Of a stretch of DNA of 64,000 nucleotides, positions 12,188-24,351 are shown piece after piece. The stretch's first letter is position 1, and every line of letters begins with the position of its first letter. Both the position numbers and the translations under genes were made by a program. The notes under the pieces are model-generated. The model saw nothing but the letters and a program-made list of their open reading frames with translations, did not search any database and was not told where the DNA came from. This DNA comes from Salvator merianae (taxonomy: Eukaryota > Chordata > Lepidosauria > Squamata > Teiidae): positions 145,020,517 through 145,084,516 of the forward strand of contig QVOM02000034.1 of NCBI GenBank assembly GCA_003586115.2, given 5' to 3'.

Positions 12188-12600
12188 ATGGCCCTTTCTG
12201 CGCTTACTGGTGTAAATTTGGATCAGTGGGTCTGGATTAGCCTAGTCCACTGATCTGGATTCTGGGGAGGTATAGTTGGGATCAGTACCATCTGCACCAA
12301 CAGCACTGATCTGGATTACCTTACTCCATGGGCACGAAGCTTGTGTGAGCTTTGCAGCCATACCCCAACAGCTCCAAAGGCTAGGAACAAAAGATCCTAG
12401 CCTTGGGGCCTCTGGGCGGTACTTTTTGGTGGTGTGCTATGGGACACCTCCGAAAGGCCCACCCTGGTACTCTTGAGTATGGGAGCCATGCCTTCTGCAC
12501 ACTTCCCATGCTCTGGATCAGGGTGACTGATCCCTCTAGTCAACCCAATTAATCAGGCCTACCAGAGATTCAGGTTAAGGCCTCCCTTAATCTGACCTCC
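12188..12600. mobile_element. MITE related to 37253-37749, inverted
   Basis: It starts GGCCCTTTCTGCGCTTAC. GCCTTCTGCACACTTCC followed by CTCTGGATCAGGGTGA is the complement of a stretch in the 37.25 kb element, so the body is inverted relative to it. The right terminus is lost. Confidence 0.5.
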
Positions 12601-14374
12601 AAGATAATTGGCAATCACAGATCATGAATTATGCTTTGCCGGATACCCTTTATCTTTCTTTCCTCTTCCTCCTTTTGCAGTTTCAGGTAGACAGTAATTC
12701 TTATTTCCAGGTTACCATATATGAGCCATAGGTCTTTTGTGTGAAGCTTTATTGAACACTGTTGTTCATAGTGCAGTTCTGCAGTTAGCTTTGCTTCTAA
12801 GAATATTCTAAAAATGTGTTTAGAAATAGAACATTTCGATATTTTCAGGGTATACGAATAGAGAAATTCCAGGGATGCATTTCCTGTACAGTTTAATATT
12901 ACTTCTGACCATAATGAAAAGCACAGGTTTATTTCAAACATACTCAATTCATTTGTTTGCATGTAAATTTATAAGGAAACTCCAAAAGCAGATATTTGCA
13001 TACAGTATCTCAGAACCTTCAATTTCCACTCCTAAGAAATCTAGGCAGCAGTGCCTTGCACAGAGTTTTGTTAGAAACTTTAGAATACAAATTGATTTTT
13101 CAATATTGAATGAGGTGGGAACATAAAGTATACATTTTTATCTTTTTATGTGCCTTCCGCCTATACCTCTCTGCAAACACTATTATATTACATTTGACTT
13201 GTAATTCTTGTCCAAATGCTTTACAAATTCTGTAATTTCATAATGGCTAGATGCTGGATCCCAGACTGGCCAATGTGAACCAAACTAGTCAGTTCTCTAA
13301 ATCCTACCTCTATTAAAAGCTACTGCAAATATGTCTATTTTTGATGAAGTTCTGCCAAAAGCAGAATAAGTCCTATTTGATAGTAGCTGTTTAAAACACT
13401 GTTCCATGGTCCTTTAGAAAATATAATGTCTTGTTTGTGCATGACTTTTTAAATATTGAAAAAAATGCAAAACACAAGTGTATTTATTGTGTAGAAAATA
13501 AGGCTGTATCTCCAGTCACCAGTTCCATGAGACTCCACAAGTCAAAGAAGGTGCCTGCTGCTGCCCTGTCGCCATTTTCGGAAGGAGCAGGCACCTTGCT
13601 GTGACTGTGCTGGTCCCTTTTCTGAATGCTCCTCTTGTTCCCATCAGTTGACTTTGAAGTACAGAGCTACCCTAATTAAAATTAACTGCTACTTCTTATC
13701 TCATTGTGCCAAGCAAATGCTGGATCTGTGCAGTAAGCTAAGAATGAAGGCCTAGTCCCAGGCAGAGAGTAAGGGCAGTTTTGCACTGGCTGGTATACCA
13801 GACCAGCAAGCATACTAGGAGCCTCCTTTCTACAGCCAGTTTGGAATCGCCTTAAGATGGCAGAGCAGATGCCATCCTTATATTAAGGCATTTAAGAATT
13901 TGTGGGTCAAAGATCGAGCATGCTTGATCACTGTGCATTAATCATAAACTGTGTGTTCGCATGTTTTTAAATCTATTACATATTTTCATGGCCTTCTTTA
14001 CTCCTCACATGACTTGAAATGTATTCTCCAAGACGGTGACTCATGCAAAGCAATGTGGCATGGTATAAAGAAGGAGGATGAGGATGAGGCAGCAAAATAA
14101 CAACAACAAAATACAAAACACAGGGTGTTTCAAGAAGATGGACTCAATTTCAAGATGGGCATTACAGCAACATTTTATTGTGGGGGTATGACAAATACCT
14201 TGTTTTTGTGCCACCATTAGCAACTAATCTGGATGACCTCAAAATCAGAATCATGGTAGTGGTGACTTCACTGGAAGAAGACACTTTGAGAGGCACTTGG
14301 GACAAATTCAACTATCATCTTGATGTTGTCCATACAGCAGGTGGATGGCACATAGAACATTTATAAAATGTCAG
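12601..14374. other. Intronic sequence, one MITE hint
   Basis: GGGCAGTTTTGCACTGGCTG at about 13775 resembles a family end, followed by GGTATACCAGACC. Otherwise nothing was recognised. Confidence 0.4.
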
Positions 14375-15550
14375 ATGCCTCTGAGCCAAAACGGGGGAAT
14401 TGGAATGCTTAGTGATGGATAAAAAAGTCGATATTATTGGCATTATTATTGGACTAATGGGATACAGTGATCCCAGGTTACAAACTGTACAGGAAAGATC
14501 AGAAAGGGCAAATTGGAGGTGGTGTAGCCTTGTACGTTAAGGAAGAGATAGAATCTTATGAACTGGAATTTCCAGGAAATTAGATCCATCCATAGAAGCA
14601 TTGTGGGTAATGATACCAGGTCAGAAAACAGGTCTAACGTTGGGGAGATGCTACTGCCCTCCCAACCAAACTCATGAAGGAGACCAGCATTTGGAAAATG
14701 AGAACAAAAAAGCATCAAAAAAGGAAAGACTAGTTATAAAGGAGGACTTTAACTACCCTCACATAGACTGGGTGAACTCTTGTTCAGCTCATGAGAAGAG
14801 ATAAAATTCCTAGACATGCTAGATGATTGTTCTCTAGAGAAGCTGGTTATGGAACGAACCAGGGAAAAGGGAATCTTGGACTTGATCCTTAGTAATACAC
14901 AGTACTACTTGATCGTTATTGGGACCCCTCGGTATAGGACAGGGTAGAAATTGAAATAATAAATAAATACGATGTCACTATAACTGATCCAGTAGGGAAC
15001 AGGACCACAATGCAATAACCTTCAATTTAAATACAGATAGTAAGTTGTCGACACAATTGCACATGGAAACCTTAAAATTTCGTAGGGGAAACTTCCCCAA
15101 AATGAGAAAACTGGCAAAAAGGAAACTGAAAGGGATAGTGAGAAGAGTTCAATCACTCCAAAATGCATAGAAACTATTTAAAAACACAGTAATGGAGGCT
15201 TATTTAGAATGCATACCTAAAAGAAGGAAGGAGACTGCCAACTCCAAGAGGACACCGCTGTGGCTTACAAATGCAGTATAGGAAGTCATTAAAAGCAAGG
15301 ACAATCGTTCAGAAAATGGAAGGCTTGGGCTAATAAGGAGAACAGGAAGGAACACAAACTGTGGCAGAACAAATTCAGGCAGCAATCAGGAATGCTAAGA
15401 AGAATTTTGAGGAGCACATTGCTAAGAATATCAAGAGAAATAACAAGAATTTCTTTAAGTAAGAATCCAACCAGAAAAGCAGTTGGACCATTAGATCATA
15501 ATGAACAGAAGGAGATTATTACAGAGGATACACAGAGATATACCACAGTG
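14375..15550 (+). pseudogene. Decayed CR1 ORF2 endonuclease region
   Basis: Broken plus-strand frames read like the apurinic-type endonuclease of CR1 LINEs: GKIRKGKLEVV (about 14485), then CYCPPNQTHEGDQ and VIKEDFNYPHIDWVNS (14650-14785), where the catalytic Asp/Asn pair normally sits in a GDFN-type motif. After about 15200 the text resembles the endonuclease-to-RT linker (RKAVGPLDHNEQKEIITED at about 15465-15530). Many stops and frame changes show age. An (AAATAA)-rich stretch at 14940-14970 may be a small insertion with a LINE-like tail. Confidence 0.65.
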
Positions 15551-15954
15551 GACTCTTTTCAGTGGGGGTCCAGGAAAGACCCCTCCCAGAAACTGTGATG
15601 GCCAGGAATAAAAGTTCCTGAACTTTGCAGTTTCCATGGTGTTTCCAAGGGTTCTTTGGAGGCAGCAGTAGCTGGTGCAGAGCAGGCCATTCAAGTATGG
15701 ATGGCCATATTCTGCACCAGCGGCAACCAGTCCCAGTTTAGGCCGAGTTGCTTGCTCTGAAACGGGATGTCCCACCCTGTCTCAGAGCAATGGGGGTGAG
15801 TTGAGAAAGAGCCAAAGATCCTGCCATGTAAATTTGTAACATTTGTACTGAGTCTTCTCAAAAGGTGTAATTAGGCCCATGGCAAGTGCAAGAATGCATA
15901 GTGTTCAGTCACAAATGTACAGAAAAAAATTGACTTTTAAGGCTCTTTATCCAT
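15551..15954. other. Unassigned repeat-like stretch
   Basis: Contains CTGGTGCAGAGCAGGCCATT and GGCCATATTCTGCACCAG, an inverted pair of about 15 bases at 15673-15722 that suggests a foldback element. Confidence 0.4.
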
Positions 15955-16113
15955 ATATTTATTTATTTTATTAACTGGACTTATATGCTAAGTCCAATTG
16001 GGATTCTCCCTAGTTAAACCATGACTCCAGTTTTTAAATGTTTTTATATTGTTTTATTGTAACATTCTTGAGACCTTGGGGCATAGGGCAGGATAGAAAT
16101 GCAAATAAATAAG
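15955..16113. repeat. Pair of L2-like tail fragments
   Basis: A (ATTT)n-rich start at 15955 looks like a reversed retroposon tail. The 3' part (TTGTTTTATTGTAAC, GGGGCATAGGGCAGGATAGA, AAATAAATAA at 16040-16113) is a forward tail of the L2 type. No coding region is attached. Confidence 0.45.
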
Positions 16114-16820
16114 CCTAACTGTTCCTATCTGATTGGAATATGGCTGTGAACCTTGACAATGCCTCCTGCTTGCCTGGCTGAAGTTGTTAAAGAGTAGATG
16201 TAAAAGATCATCACAGCAGGTATCTCTATCCTTTGGGTCGGTGGAATATAGCCTGATATCTAAAAGTAAGGCTGGCTTCAGACCCTGGCTAAATATTGTG
16301 GCAGCAAGCAGTATTCTGGAGAGAAGCCCCTATCCATGTACATTTTAGTGACGCTCACATCCAGCATAAAGTACCCAGATGTGCATGTTGCCACCACTGC
16401 ACATGCATGGTCATCTTTTTGCCTCCCTCACATGTGCAGTGACCACAGCAACAATGGCAGCTCCAGCTAGAAGGTAAGTAATAGCACTATTTCAGAAAAA
16501 CCCTCCACCAGTGTCTGATTTTCCCAGAACAGGCTATCGCACATTTTAGCAAGGCTATAGCGGAGCTATGGTGGAGTTGCCACCATAGTGCAGCCATAAT
16601 GGCACTATATTTCTCCTGTCTGGATGGAGCTTAAGATTCAAAACCATAGTTGATGACTTTTGTCTATGTTCCAACCTACCCACTAAGTTTTCTGAGAGGA
16701 AGTTGCATTTTGACTCTGAAAGTGAGATTGTCAATTTTTGCAACAATGAGATCCTTCACAAATCACACAACTCATTGTCTCTTTAGCCCTGAAATCTATA
16801 TATGTCCATGACTCATATGA
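16114..16820. other. Intronic sequence, nothing firm
   Basis: Words such as GGCTGGCTTCAGACCCTGG and GTCTGGATGGAGC could be worn MITE ends. Confidence 0.35.
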
Positions 16821-16926
16821 AAGGGAAAGAAAAGGAAAAGAAAAGGAAAGAAAAGGAAAAGAAAAGAAAAGAAAAGAAAAGAAAAGAAAAGAAAAGAAAA
16901 GAAAAGAAAAGAAAAGAAAAGAAAAA
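16821..16926. repeat. (AAAAG)n microsatellite
   Basis: Mixed AAAGG/AAAAG units at first, then about 13 pure GAAAA units. Confidence 0.9.
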
Positions 16927-17399
16927 GACTTCCTTAGCAGTGGCGACAGTTTGAAGAATAAGTCACTAAATTTCGATTTGGGCTTCGTGGCAAAAAGTAA
17001 TATTTCTAATTAGTGTAGACTTTTTCTTTTTATAAAAGGGGACAAGCTAGGAAGAAACATTCTAGTTCTTTTTTCTCTTTGTTATGGCATTTTTGACTTT
17101 AAATTGAAATACTGTAGCAATGAATGAACAGAAAATTGCCTTGCTTCACACTTCAGTTGCCATCCAAGCTATATCGACTATGAGGAAGACTAAAGTAAAA
17201 GGCTACCCGCAAGAGGAAAATGCCAGGGAAAAGGCTGAGCTGCTGCAATATTCAGAAACTGGGTTGTAGGCTCCAGTGGAAAATTTTAGAATGCAGACTT
17301 TGGCATGAATAATCTATTATTTTATTATACTATATTATGTATAAGATTTTTGCAGAGAAACTGAGAAATTATTGGATTCTTGGAATTTATTGGAAACTT
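16927..17399. other. Intronic sequence, nothing recognised
   Basis: AT-rich. No repeat was recognised. Confidence 0.5.
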
Positions 17400-17600
17400 G
17401 GGGCCTTTTTGCACTTTTTGCCTTTTTGTCAGGGACACTCACTAGTCAAGTACCTCTGCATTTTATGAAGGTCCTGGTGACTGGGAGCAGACTACAGCTG
17501 TTCTTGATTGCTACCTGCTGTGGAGCACAGCCTTCTGGGGATTGGAGTACAATGCAGATGCCATGGCTCCCAGTGGCACATAACCAGATTTCTGGTGATC
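17400..17600. mobile_element. Truncated palindrome-MITE copy
   Basis: GGGGCCTTTTTGCACTTTTT is followed by the family word CAGGGACACTCACTAGTCAA. The right terminus is missing. Confidence 0.5.
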
Positions 17601-18704
17601 ATATGGATGCTGTCTTTATCTTAGTGTCTATTTTTAAAAAACAAAAACAAAAAATAAAACTGAGTAATAATATAATCGATAGATATTGATATTTCTGTGT
17701 ATTTGTCTGCATGAAAGTATTTTACTAATAACTTTGTTGTTGTTTTTCCTTTAAAAAAACAAAACAACAACTTTCGTCATAAGCCCTCTAATTTTGTATC
17801 TTTCAGTTGCCTACTAAATCCTAACCACCTCATCCAGATATACCCTGGCTGTTTTCTTTTTATTACACTCACTAGTTCAGTTCTGGTTTTGACTACTGTT
17901 CAGTATTGTTGTTTAACAGTTTGCACTTTATTCTTATATTCACATTATAAACCCACTTCAGGATTTTTCAAATGAGAAAGTGGTCTATAAATGTTATATA
18001 AATGTTTCAATAAATAATACATAAATATATGCTTTTCTTAGGCAACATGTACGGTTGAAACTTCAAAAGATAATAAAAGACCTGAAGCATCATGAAAGTA
18101 AAAGGTGCCATCCAGTAATGAAAACATTTAAAAGCACATGAGGCATTAAAGACACCATCTGGCATAACTGGAATTGTCAGCAAACCTCAAGTTCAAATTG
18201 ATGGGCATATTACTGCTTAACATAGTTGACCAGCCAAAAGACATAATTATAATTAGATCTTCATTGTATGTTTTATGGCCTGTATGGACAACTGAACATA
18301 GCCTCGATTAACTAACTACAAACTCAGTGCAAAGACTTGTTCAAGCTAATGTTTTTGAAAGTTAAAATCATTGAAAATTGGCACTAAGTAGTTATTTTGA
18401 TGCTTAACTAAGAGCATCTTAGATCTGCAGACCGGAAATTATTTTCACCACAGTTTTAAACTTTAATTTGATGAGTTTACTTTTAAAAGCTAAAAAGATA
18501 ATTATTATTCCAAAAACATCTACTTTAATATCTATATAGATGGAATGCAGACATATTTATTTAAGGTCATACAATTAACAGCATTTCTGAAGCAGCTCTA
18601 ACCCACTCAACTTTTAGTTTTAAATTAACAGTTGGAATTAAACTATTTTTATCCTTTTATCCTTTAATGTTTATTTCTACTTTAAGGTGTTTTTTTCCTT
18701 TTTT
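17601..18704. other. Intronic sequence, nothing recognised
   Basis: Very AT-rich with no long ORF. Confidence 0.5.
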
Positions 18705-18785
18705 TTTAATGCAGACTATCCATACTTTAATTCAGAATATCCAAATATAGTGGAATAAGTAAGCAATGTCTGGATGCAGCCTATG
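18705..18785. repeat. Second copy of the TCCAAATATAGTGG arm
   Basis: AATATCCAAATATAGTGGAA followed by TAAGTAAGCAATGTCTGGAT matches the right arm at 3930-3960. The opposing arm is absent here. Confidence 0.55.
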
Positions 18786-19151
18786 TATATTATTGTGCTC
18801 ATTTTTGTAACTATGAGCCCTTGAACGATATATGACTCTTACACAAGTCCTAATAAATTCAATAATACTGACCTGGACCTTTTTAATACTCTTTTCTGTA
18901 TCATGGGAAGTCTTTCTGGCTGCATTTCCACATTACCTACTGAGGGACTCCACTTGTGATGGCAAGAGACATCTGGTAAGGAGCAGGTCACCCATCTGAG
19001 GAGGTCACTGGCTGTGCAAGAAGTCGTGGGTGTAAGTATGATATTGCACTCTATGGAAGAGTACTTTTATTTGCCATGTCATTAGTTGGCTTTGTGAAAG
19101 TGAGGCACAGAGGCACTCACTGACATGGTGAATGAAGCACTTTTGATGAGA
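18786..19151. other. Intronic sequence, nothing recognised
   Basis: No repeat or exon was recognised. Confidence 0.5.
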
Positions 19152-19553
19152 AGAAGAAGAAGAAGAACTTGGTTTTTATTCCCCGCTTTTCTCAGCCGAA
19201 GCTGACTCAAAGCGGCTTACAAGATTATTTTTCACCCAAAGGCTTGCATCTATCTATCTTCCGCAACACACAATGTGATGCTCCCTATTTATCTACTTGC
19301 AATTACTTGCTTTCAAACAGCTAGGTTGGCTGGAGCTAGAGGCCAGTAGAGGGCGCTCATCCCCTCTACACAGCAGACAGGGGCCTTGAACTCCGATCCT
19401 CCTATTGAAAGATCAGTGCCTTAGCCTTCTGTGCCACCATGCCTCNCCAGTAGAGGGCGCTCATCCCCTCTACACAGCAGACAGGGGCCTTGAACTCCGA
19501 TCCTCCTATTGAAAGATCAGTGCCTTAGCCTTCTGTGCCACCATGCCTCCGTA
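19152..19553 (-). mobile_element. tRNA-derived SINE with LINE-type tail and (TTC)n end
   Basis: On the minus strand the element opens with a tRNA-like head: TGGCACAGAAGGCTAAGG matches a Pol III A box and GGAGTTCAAGGCC a B box. A unique middle follows, and then the tail TTGTAAGCCGCTTTGAGTC...AAAGCGGGGAATAAAAACCA ending in TTC repeats (the GAA run at 19152-19166 on the plus strand). Head plus LINE-like tail is the standard SINE plan. The head section is present twice only because of the exact duplication around the N at 19446, so the true element is about 300 bp. Confidence 0.7.
19343..19549. other. Exact 103-bp duplication flanking a single N (probable assembly join)
   Basis: 19343-19445 and 19447-19549 are identical over 103 bases, separated only by the one ambiguous base of the window (19446). 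Identity across old repeat sequence plus the N suggests two contig ends that overlap but were not merged. Confidence 0.8.
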
Positions 19554-19819
19554 CCTGCCCTCATGCCCTCTCATGTTTGACATGGAGATGCTGCCTCATT
19601 GTACATTCTTCCATATTTATCCTCACCCTAGGGTTCCTGTGGTTTCTGAGTAGAGATAATTTTTCAAGCCTATTTCCCCCTTATGCCTCTTTTTCCTCAC
19701 TAGTTTGTGATCCCAGGTGCTGGACATAACTGGATGCTAATCTGTGGAAGCATGATGGGGAGGCTTTGAATCACCGTTCTCTTTCCTCATCCTGCAGCTT
19801 GTGTACTACAAATGACATA

Positions 19820-20375
19820 GGCCATTTTCACACTTCGTCAGTAGTCCAGACCAAGTGCTGCCTAGTATGATTCATCTGCATAGAACTAGTGCTGTTCTGA
19901 CCCAGAACTGTCCCAAGAGGGCCCTGTTCCAGATTAGCAGTAGGCCTGTTTGTAGAGGTCTACAACTGTGCCATCTGTTCCAGTTCAGGCTTTTGCACTT
20001 GGTCTGGAAAAAGGAAAACGCTGTGATGTAGTCCCATCTTTGAATCTTATGCAAGTTTTGAAGTTCATTTTCGAAACTCTGGCATGGAAGTAGGTATGCT
20101 ACCTTTGAAGACTGTTCTGTTCAGCTCCACCATTGTGAACCAGACACAATGCACAAGTGATGAGGCCTGAGCCAATCACTGGTAGGGGTGGGTGGTGCCT
20201 TGGGTGGGGAGTCAATTGTGTGGACTGGAACAGCTATGGCTGCATTGCTGCTGATGTGAGTCCAGAATGGACAGCATCTCCACCATCACGGTGTGGCTGG
20301 CACCTGCTATGTTTTGTCTGGAACAGACTGGAGCAGAATTAAACTCCTCCAAGGAAGATGAGTGCAGAAACAGTC
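19820..20375. mobile_element. MITE with GGCC...TTCACACTTC ends
   Basis: GGCCATTTTCACACTTC at the left and GAGTGCAGAAACAGTC at the right are imperfect inverted repeats. The middle has the words AACTGTCCCAAGAGGGCCC and CTGGAACAGACTGG. It has no coding content. Confidence 0.45.
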
Positions 20376-21954
20376 ACAATCCCACAGCAAGATGAAATTA
20401 TTGAGTACAATTTATTGCTTCATATAATCTGTATTTCTTAATCTTATGGTTAGAATATATATTTATAATTATATTTGTGTTGTTCTCTTGACAGGCTAAG
20501 GCAATACGCAGTAAGGTTGAAAGGAATAATCTCACGATATCTCCCGTGCTTTATTGGCAGTGTTTCCTATGACTGTGACTCAACTTAAGCAACAGAAGAC
20601 ACCTGGGGAGATGGCATCACTATAGTGAATGAGCTGCAGCCAAGCCCAGGTCAGTTAAGATGCCGCCCTGACCCCAGTGCCATGAGGCAAGCTGCCTTAC
20701 AAAAGGCACCTGTGTATGACCTTCTTGTGAAAGTGCAGCAGCATCTATGCAGGACCTTTCTGTGAAGGTGCATCTGTGGCTCATTTTGTTGCAGTGAGGG
20801 GCCCTGACAAGATGCTAGGTAGTGGCGTGAGTGCTTCTCTTTATTCAGTGAACATCTGGTGTATCTGAGGGACCCTCAGACTGCTAGTGACTCCCTTAAA
20901 TGCTTCAGTTGGGAGGAGAGTAAAGACTGGTCAGTCTGGATCCTTGTCAAAGGTGTTTTGGCCATGAAGTGGAGACATGGCTTATATGTCTTGATACTCC
21001 AGTCAATCTCTTTCTCCTTCCTATGGTTATCAATTGAGATGAAAGAAGTCATCAAAAATAACCTGAAGACATGAACTGCAATAATTCTGGAAGAGGCCAA
21101 GTCACATATCTATCAGAACCTACTTGAAAAGCTCCAGAGGAAAAAAGACAGTATAATAAATGCTTCTCATGCTGAAGATAAGTTAAGCAGTGTAGGGTTT
21201 ATCTCCTTCCTCCCTCTATGATAAAATACCCTCTGCAGTATGTATAATAAACAGTCCTAAATCAGTGTGTTAATAAATAGCATGAAGTCAACCTTGCAGA
21301 AAAATGACTCTTTGTAGCATTAGTTACATCAGCACTTTGCAAATGGAAATGGGTTTTGAACAATAGAACTATTTTATCAACAGAAGGTCTAAGAATATAG
21401 CACAGTGGAATGCGGTGTCATTGCTGCCTTTCTAGCCCCCAATTAAGCTTATGAATTGCTGTTATTTTACTTTAGAGTGCTGGTTGTACTTCACTAGAAT
21501 ACAAATTCAAGTGATATGAACTAGAAACATGTAAGTTCACACCAACAGCCTACTTTCCCAGCTACTTTTCCTTAGCATAGCCTGTTTCTTTTCTAAAAGA
21601 CATTTTCAAGGACGTGAAAATGGGGAAAATGACGGATAATGGATGTTCTAGGAGCACCAGATTTGGGGCACCAAGAGACTCATTTATTGGGAGGGCTGCT
21701 TAGAAAGTGTGAAGTACTGAAGTGCTGTGGTTCTAATATGGTTTTTATTAACTATTTGATATGCCTGTTCCTTATACTACATTCTGTGGGACAGAGGTGT
21801 CCTGGGCAAGGTGATCTTGCAGTCACATTTGTCCATTGAGCCCCAGGGACACTCTAGAAGCATCCATTTTCTATGTGGTGGGTGAAGCTGATGGCTGCCT
21901 TCTATTAGTCAGCCTTGTATCTGTAATAAGAATTTTTCTATCAAAAGGAGATTA
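20376..21954. other. Intronic sequence, nothing recognised
   Basis: The complementary ORFs at 20859-21100 are chance. Confidence 0.5.
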
Positions 21955-22440
21955 CGGCCATTTTTGCCTGGTGTGGGGTATCCTGCACTGTGCTGGCCTG
22001 CTGGAGGTAGCTCACATTAAGAGCTGTCTGCATTGCAGACAGTCCAGTTCAGTCCAACCAAGCTCAGATTTGGAAGGCAGGAACAAAAGTCCCTGGCCTC
22101 TAAAGTTGCTGGCTGGGGGCGTTTTGGCTGGGTATCCAGAAGTGGTTTGCTTCTGGCACAGGGCTCAGTATACCAGACCATAACCAGCATGCTGTATGCA
22201 GCCAGGCTGTGGTCTGGTATACCAGGGTATAATGCTTTGTGGACTGTTTGTAAGCAGTCCATGGTTGGAGTGGGATACTGCACTCTCTTTGTGCTGCATT
22301 CTGCTCCACCACCTCATCCTGTGCTGATGAAACAGTCTACCAGAAGGCATGACCTCCTGGTAGACTGTTCTGTAGTAAAAGTGACACGTTTTACAGTTCC
22401 CACTGGACAGTCTACCAGCTCAGCCCAGACAGGGCCCCTA
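21955..22440. mobile_element. MITE-like block with two inner palindromes
   Basis: It is bounded by GGCCATTTTTGCC and GACAGGGCCCC. Inside, GTATACCAGACCA pairs with TGGTCTGGTATAC (about 22169-22225), and ACAGTCTACCAG pairs with CTGGTAGACTGT (about 22331-22370). This explains the several short ORFs here. Confidence 0.45.
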
Positions 22441-22971
22441 TCACAGAATCAATCCAATATTCCACTTTAATAATTGCTAATTCCTAACAATATGCACCAC
22501 ACAGTTAAACATAACATCTTTCCACTTATCTTCAGTCCCAAAGCCAGATTATGGAAATTTCTTCCAGCAGCCCATTTCGTTTGTGTACTGAAAGAAGAGT
22601 GAGTCACCCAGAGAATGAGTGGTTATGGGGCAGCTATAGAAATCTAGTAGATAAATCTATTAAGTAATGAAAGAGGCAGAATGGTGTCACTACATATATT
22701 GTCTTTAAGTCCATTCACTCAGCTCTAGGGAATCTGAGGCATATTCATTCTTGCATAAAATTCTGAAGCCCACAGGCAATAGAAGCTGCTAAAAACATGT
22801 GCCACAATAAGTGTAAGATGACTTGGAATTCTTTGTGCTAATACATTTCTAGCGACACATTAATAGCTCAGAGTGTCTGGTTCGTGATATCAGTTCAACC
22901 ATCTTAAGTGAAAATCCCAACTTGATTTGTAATTTTGTGTATTTTAGATGCAGTTATTATTTTCTGGGAGT
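22441..22971. other. Intronic sequence, nothing recognised
   Basis: No repeat or exon was recognised. Confidence 0.5.
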
Positions 22972-23042
22972 GACTGTAGATGAACGGTGGAGCATTTGCT
23001 TGAATACAGAGGTCACAAATTCAATCCCCAGAATCTCCCCAG
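22972..23042 (+). mobile_element. tRNA-derived SINE head fragment
   Basis: GGTGGAGCATTTGCTTGAAT followed by AGAGGTCACAAATTCAATCC and CAGAATCTCC matches the common reptile SINE pattern with an A box, an anticodon-like arm and a B box (GGTCACAAATTCAATCC at 23011-23027). The 3' body is not recognisable. Confidence 0.5.
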
Positions 23043-23184
23043 AAAAAAAGTTATATATTTATTATTTAATCTTATTTATATTTCTAACCCATTCTATACC
23101 CAGAGGTTATATGAAAATACAATTAAGAATGAACTCACTAAAACAAAAAGACAAAATACTTAACTACTGTGTCCAAGAAAACTA

Positions 23185-23290
23185 AATAGATGCACCCTTG
23201 TAGTCATTATTTATTTGATTTTTATACCATCCAGTGTCACAATCTCTAGGCAGTTCACAGAAACATTTTAACAATTAAAATGCAATTAAA
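23185..23290 (-). repeat. L2-like tail fragment, reversed
   Basis: TTATTTATTTGATTTTTATA then CTCTAGGCAGTTCACAG on the plus strand is the reverse of a GTGAACYGCCTAGAG...TATAAAAATCAAATAAATAA tail. Confidence 0.5.
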
Positions 23291-23930
23291 TCATATATAC
23301 ACACTTACTTCCAAGGCAAACAGAAGTTTTTTATTGATTACTGGAAACTCATCAACATAGTGAGCCAGTCTATATCAGAAGGAAGGATGTTCCAAAACCT
23401 GGGGACAATCACAATCTGAACAGGCTGGCCAGTTCTTAGAAGCAGCAAGTTGGCTGTAAATATGAGGTTGAATGGTCTGCCCCAATGCAAATACTGGTTT
23501 GTTGTAAACCAAATTGACATTTTTACATTCATACATATCCACAGTCCTACTACATTTATGACTCAGATTATTTTGGACGGTTTAATGAACTGTGAGTTAA
23601 ACTATCATGATTAAGTTTTGACCTTTAAAATTACTTTAAGGCTCTACTCCAAAATCTTCACAAGCCAATATGAAGGTGATATTAGATAGGCCTAACTCAA
23701 TTTCATTCTAACGACGGAAAATGTTAAGTCATTTACTTTTATCCTACTCCAGTGGTGGCAGCAGACCCCACACCATTCTTGTTGCTCTAAAATTACACTT
23801 TTAATGGTCAAGGTAAGCCTTACACTCAAAACACAAAACATTGTAACTTCCAAGCTTCCATAAATGACTCAAGCTGCATCAACACGCCTTTTAAAAAATG
23901 GCTCAAAAGCAGTCTGAAGATGGTAGCATG
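23291..23930. other. Intronic sequence, nothing recognised
   Basis: No repeat or exon was recognised. Confidence 0.5.
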
Positions 23931-24060
23931 TGGCAGCTAATGTTCACATCCCGTCTCGCTTGTTCAACCTGCTTCGAGTCAAACTGGGTGGTTTTACTGG
24001 TTTAAACCAGAACCTGAAACACCCCTATCCAAGGGGTTCTCCTGGAATTGAACTGAACCA

Positions 24061-24163
24061 GTGGGGGGGGGGGGTTGAATGAACCAGTTGAGCCACCCAT
24101 TTTGATTCAAACTGGTTCAGCTTTGACTCCATCTGGCCCTTTAAATGTGTGTGTGTGTGTGTA
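24061..24163. repeat. G-run and (GT)n tract
   Basis: A run of G at 24063-24074 and a short GT repeat at 24146-24163. Confidence 0.8.
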
Positions 24164-24325
24164 TAGTGATCGTAATGTGATTTCTTCCTTACTTTTATCA
24201 GATCAAAAAGTTTGATGAACAGTTCCAGGTTTGACTCAAACTGAATTTAGCATATTTTATCTAGTTTGAATTCAAATCAAACTCACTGTGGTTTAATTTG
24301 AACTGAGCTGGACTAAAACACTAAA

Positions 24326-24351
24326 ATCCAATTCATGTACATCTCTAATAT
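24326..24351. mobile_element. End of a second hAT-like element
   Basis: The complement of the right edge reads TAGAGATGTACATGAATTGG, close to the TAGGGGTGTGCACGAA terminus at 55.5 kb. The body to the left (from about 23930; repeated TTTGAACTGAGCTGG and GGTTTAAACCAG words) is probably the same element, but its other end was not found. Confidence 0.4.

Noticed and set aside
12615..13126. ORFs of 115 and 83 codons considered as exons
   Set aside because: No splice signals or domain pattern; the composition is ordinary AT-rich intron.
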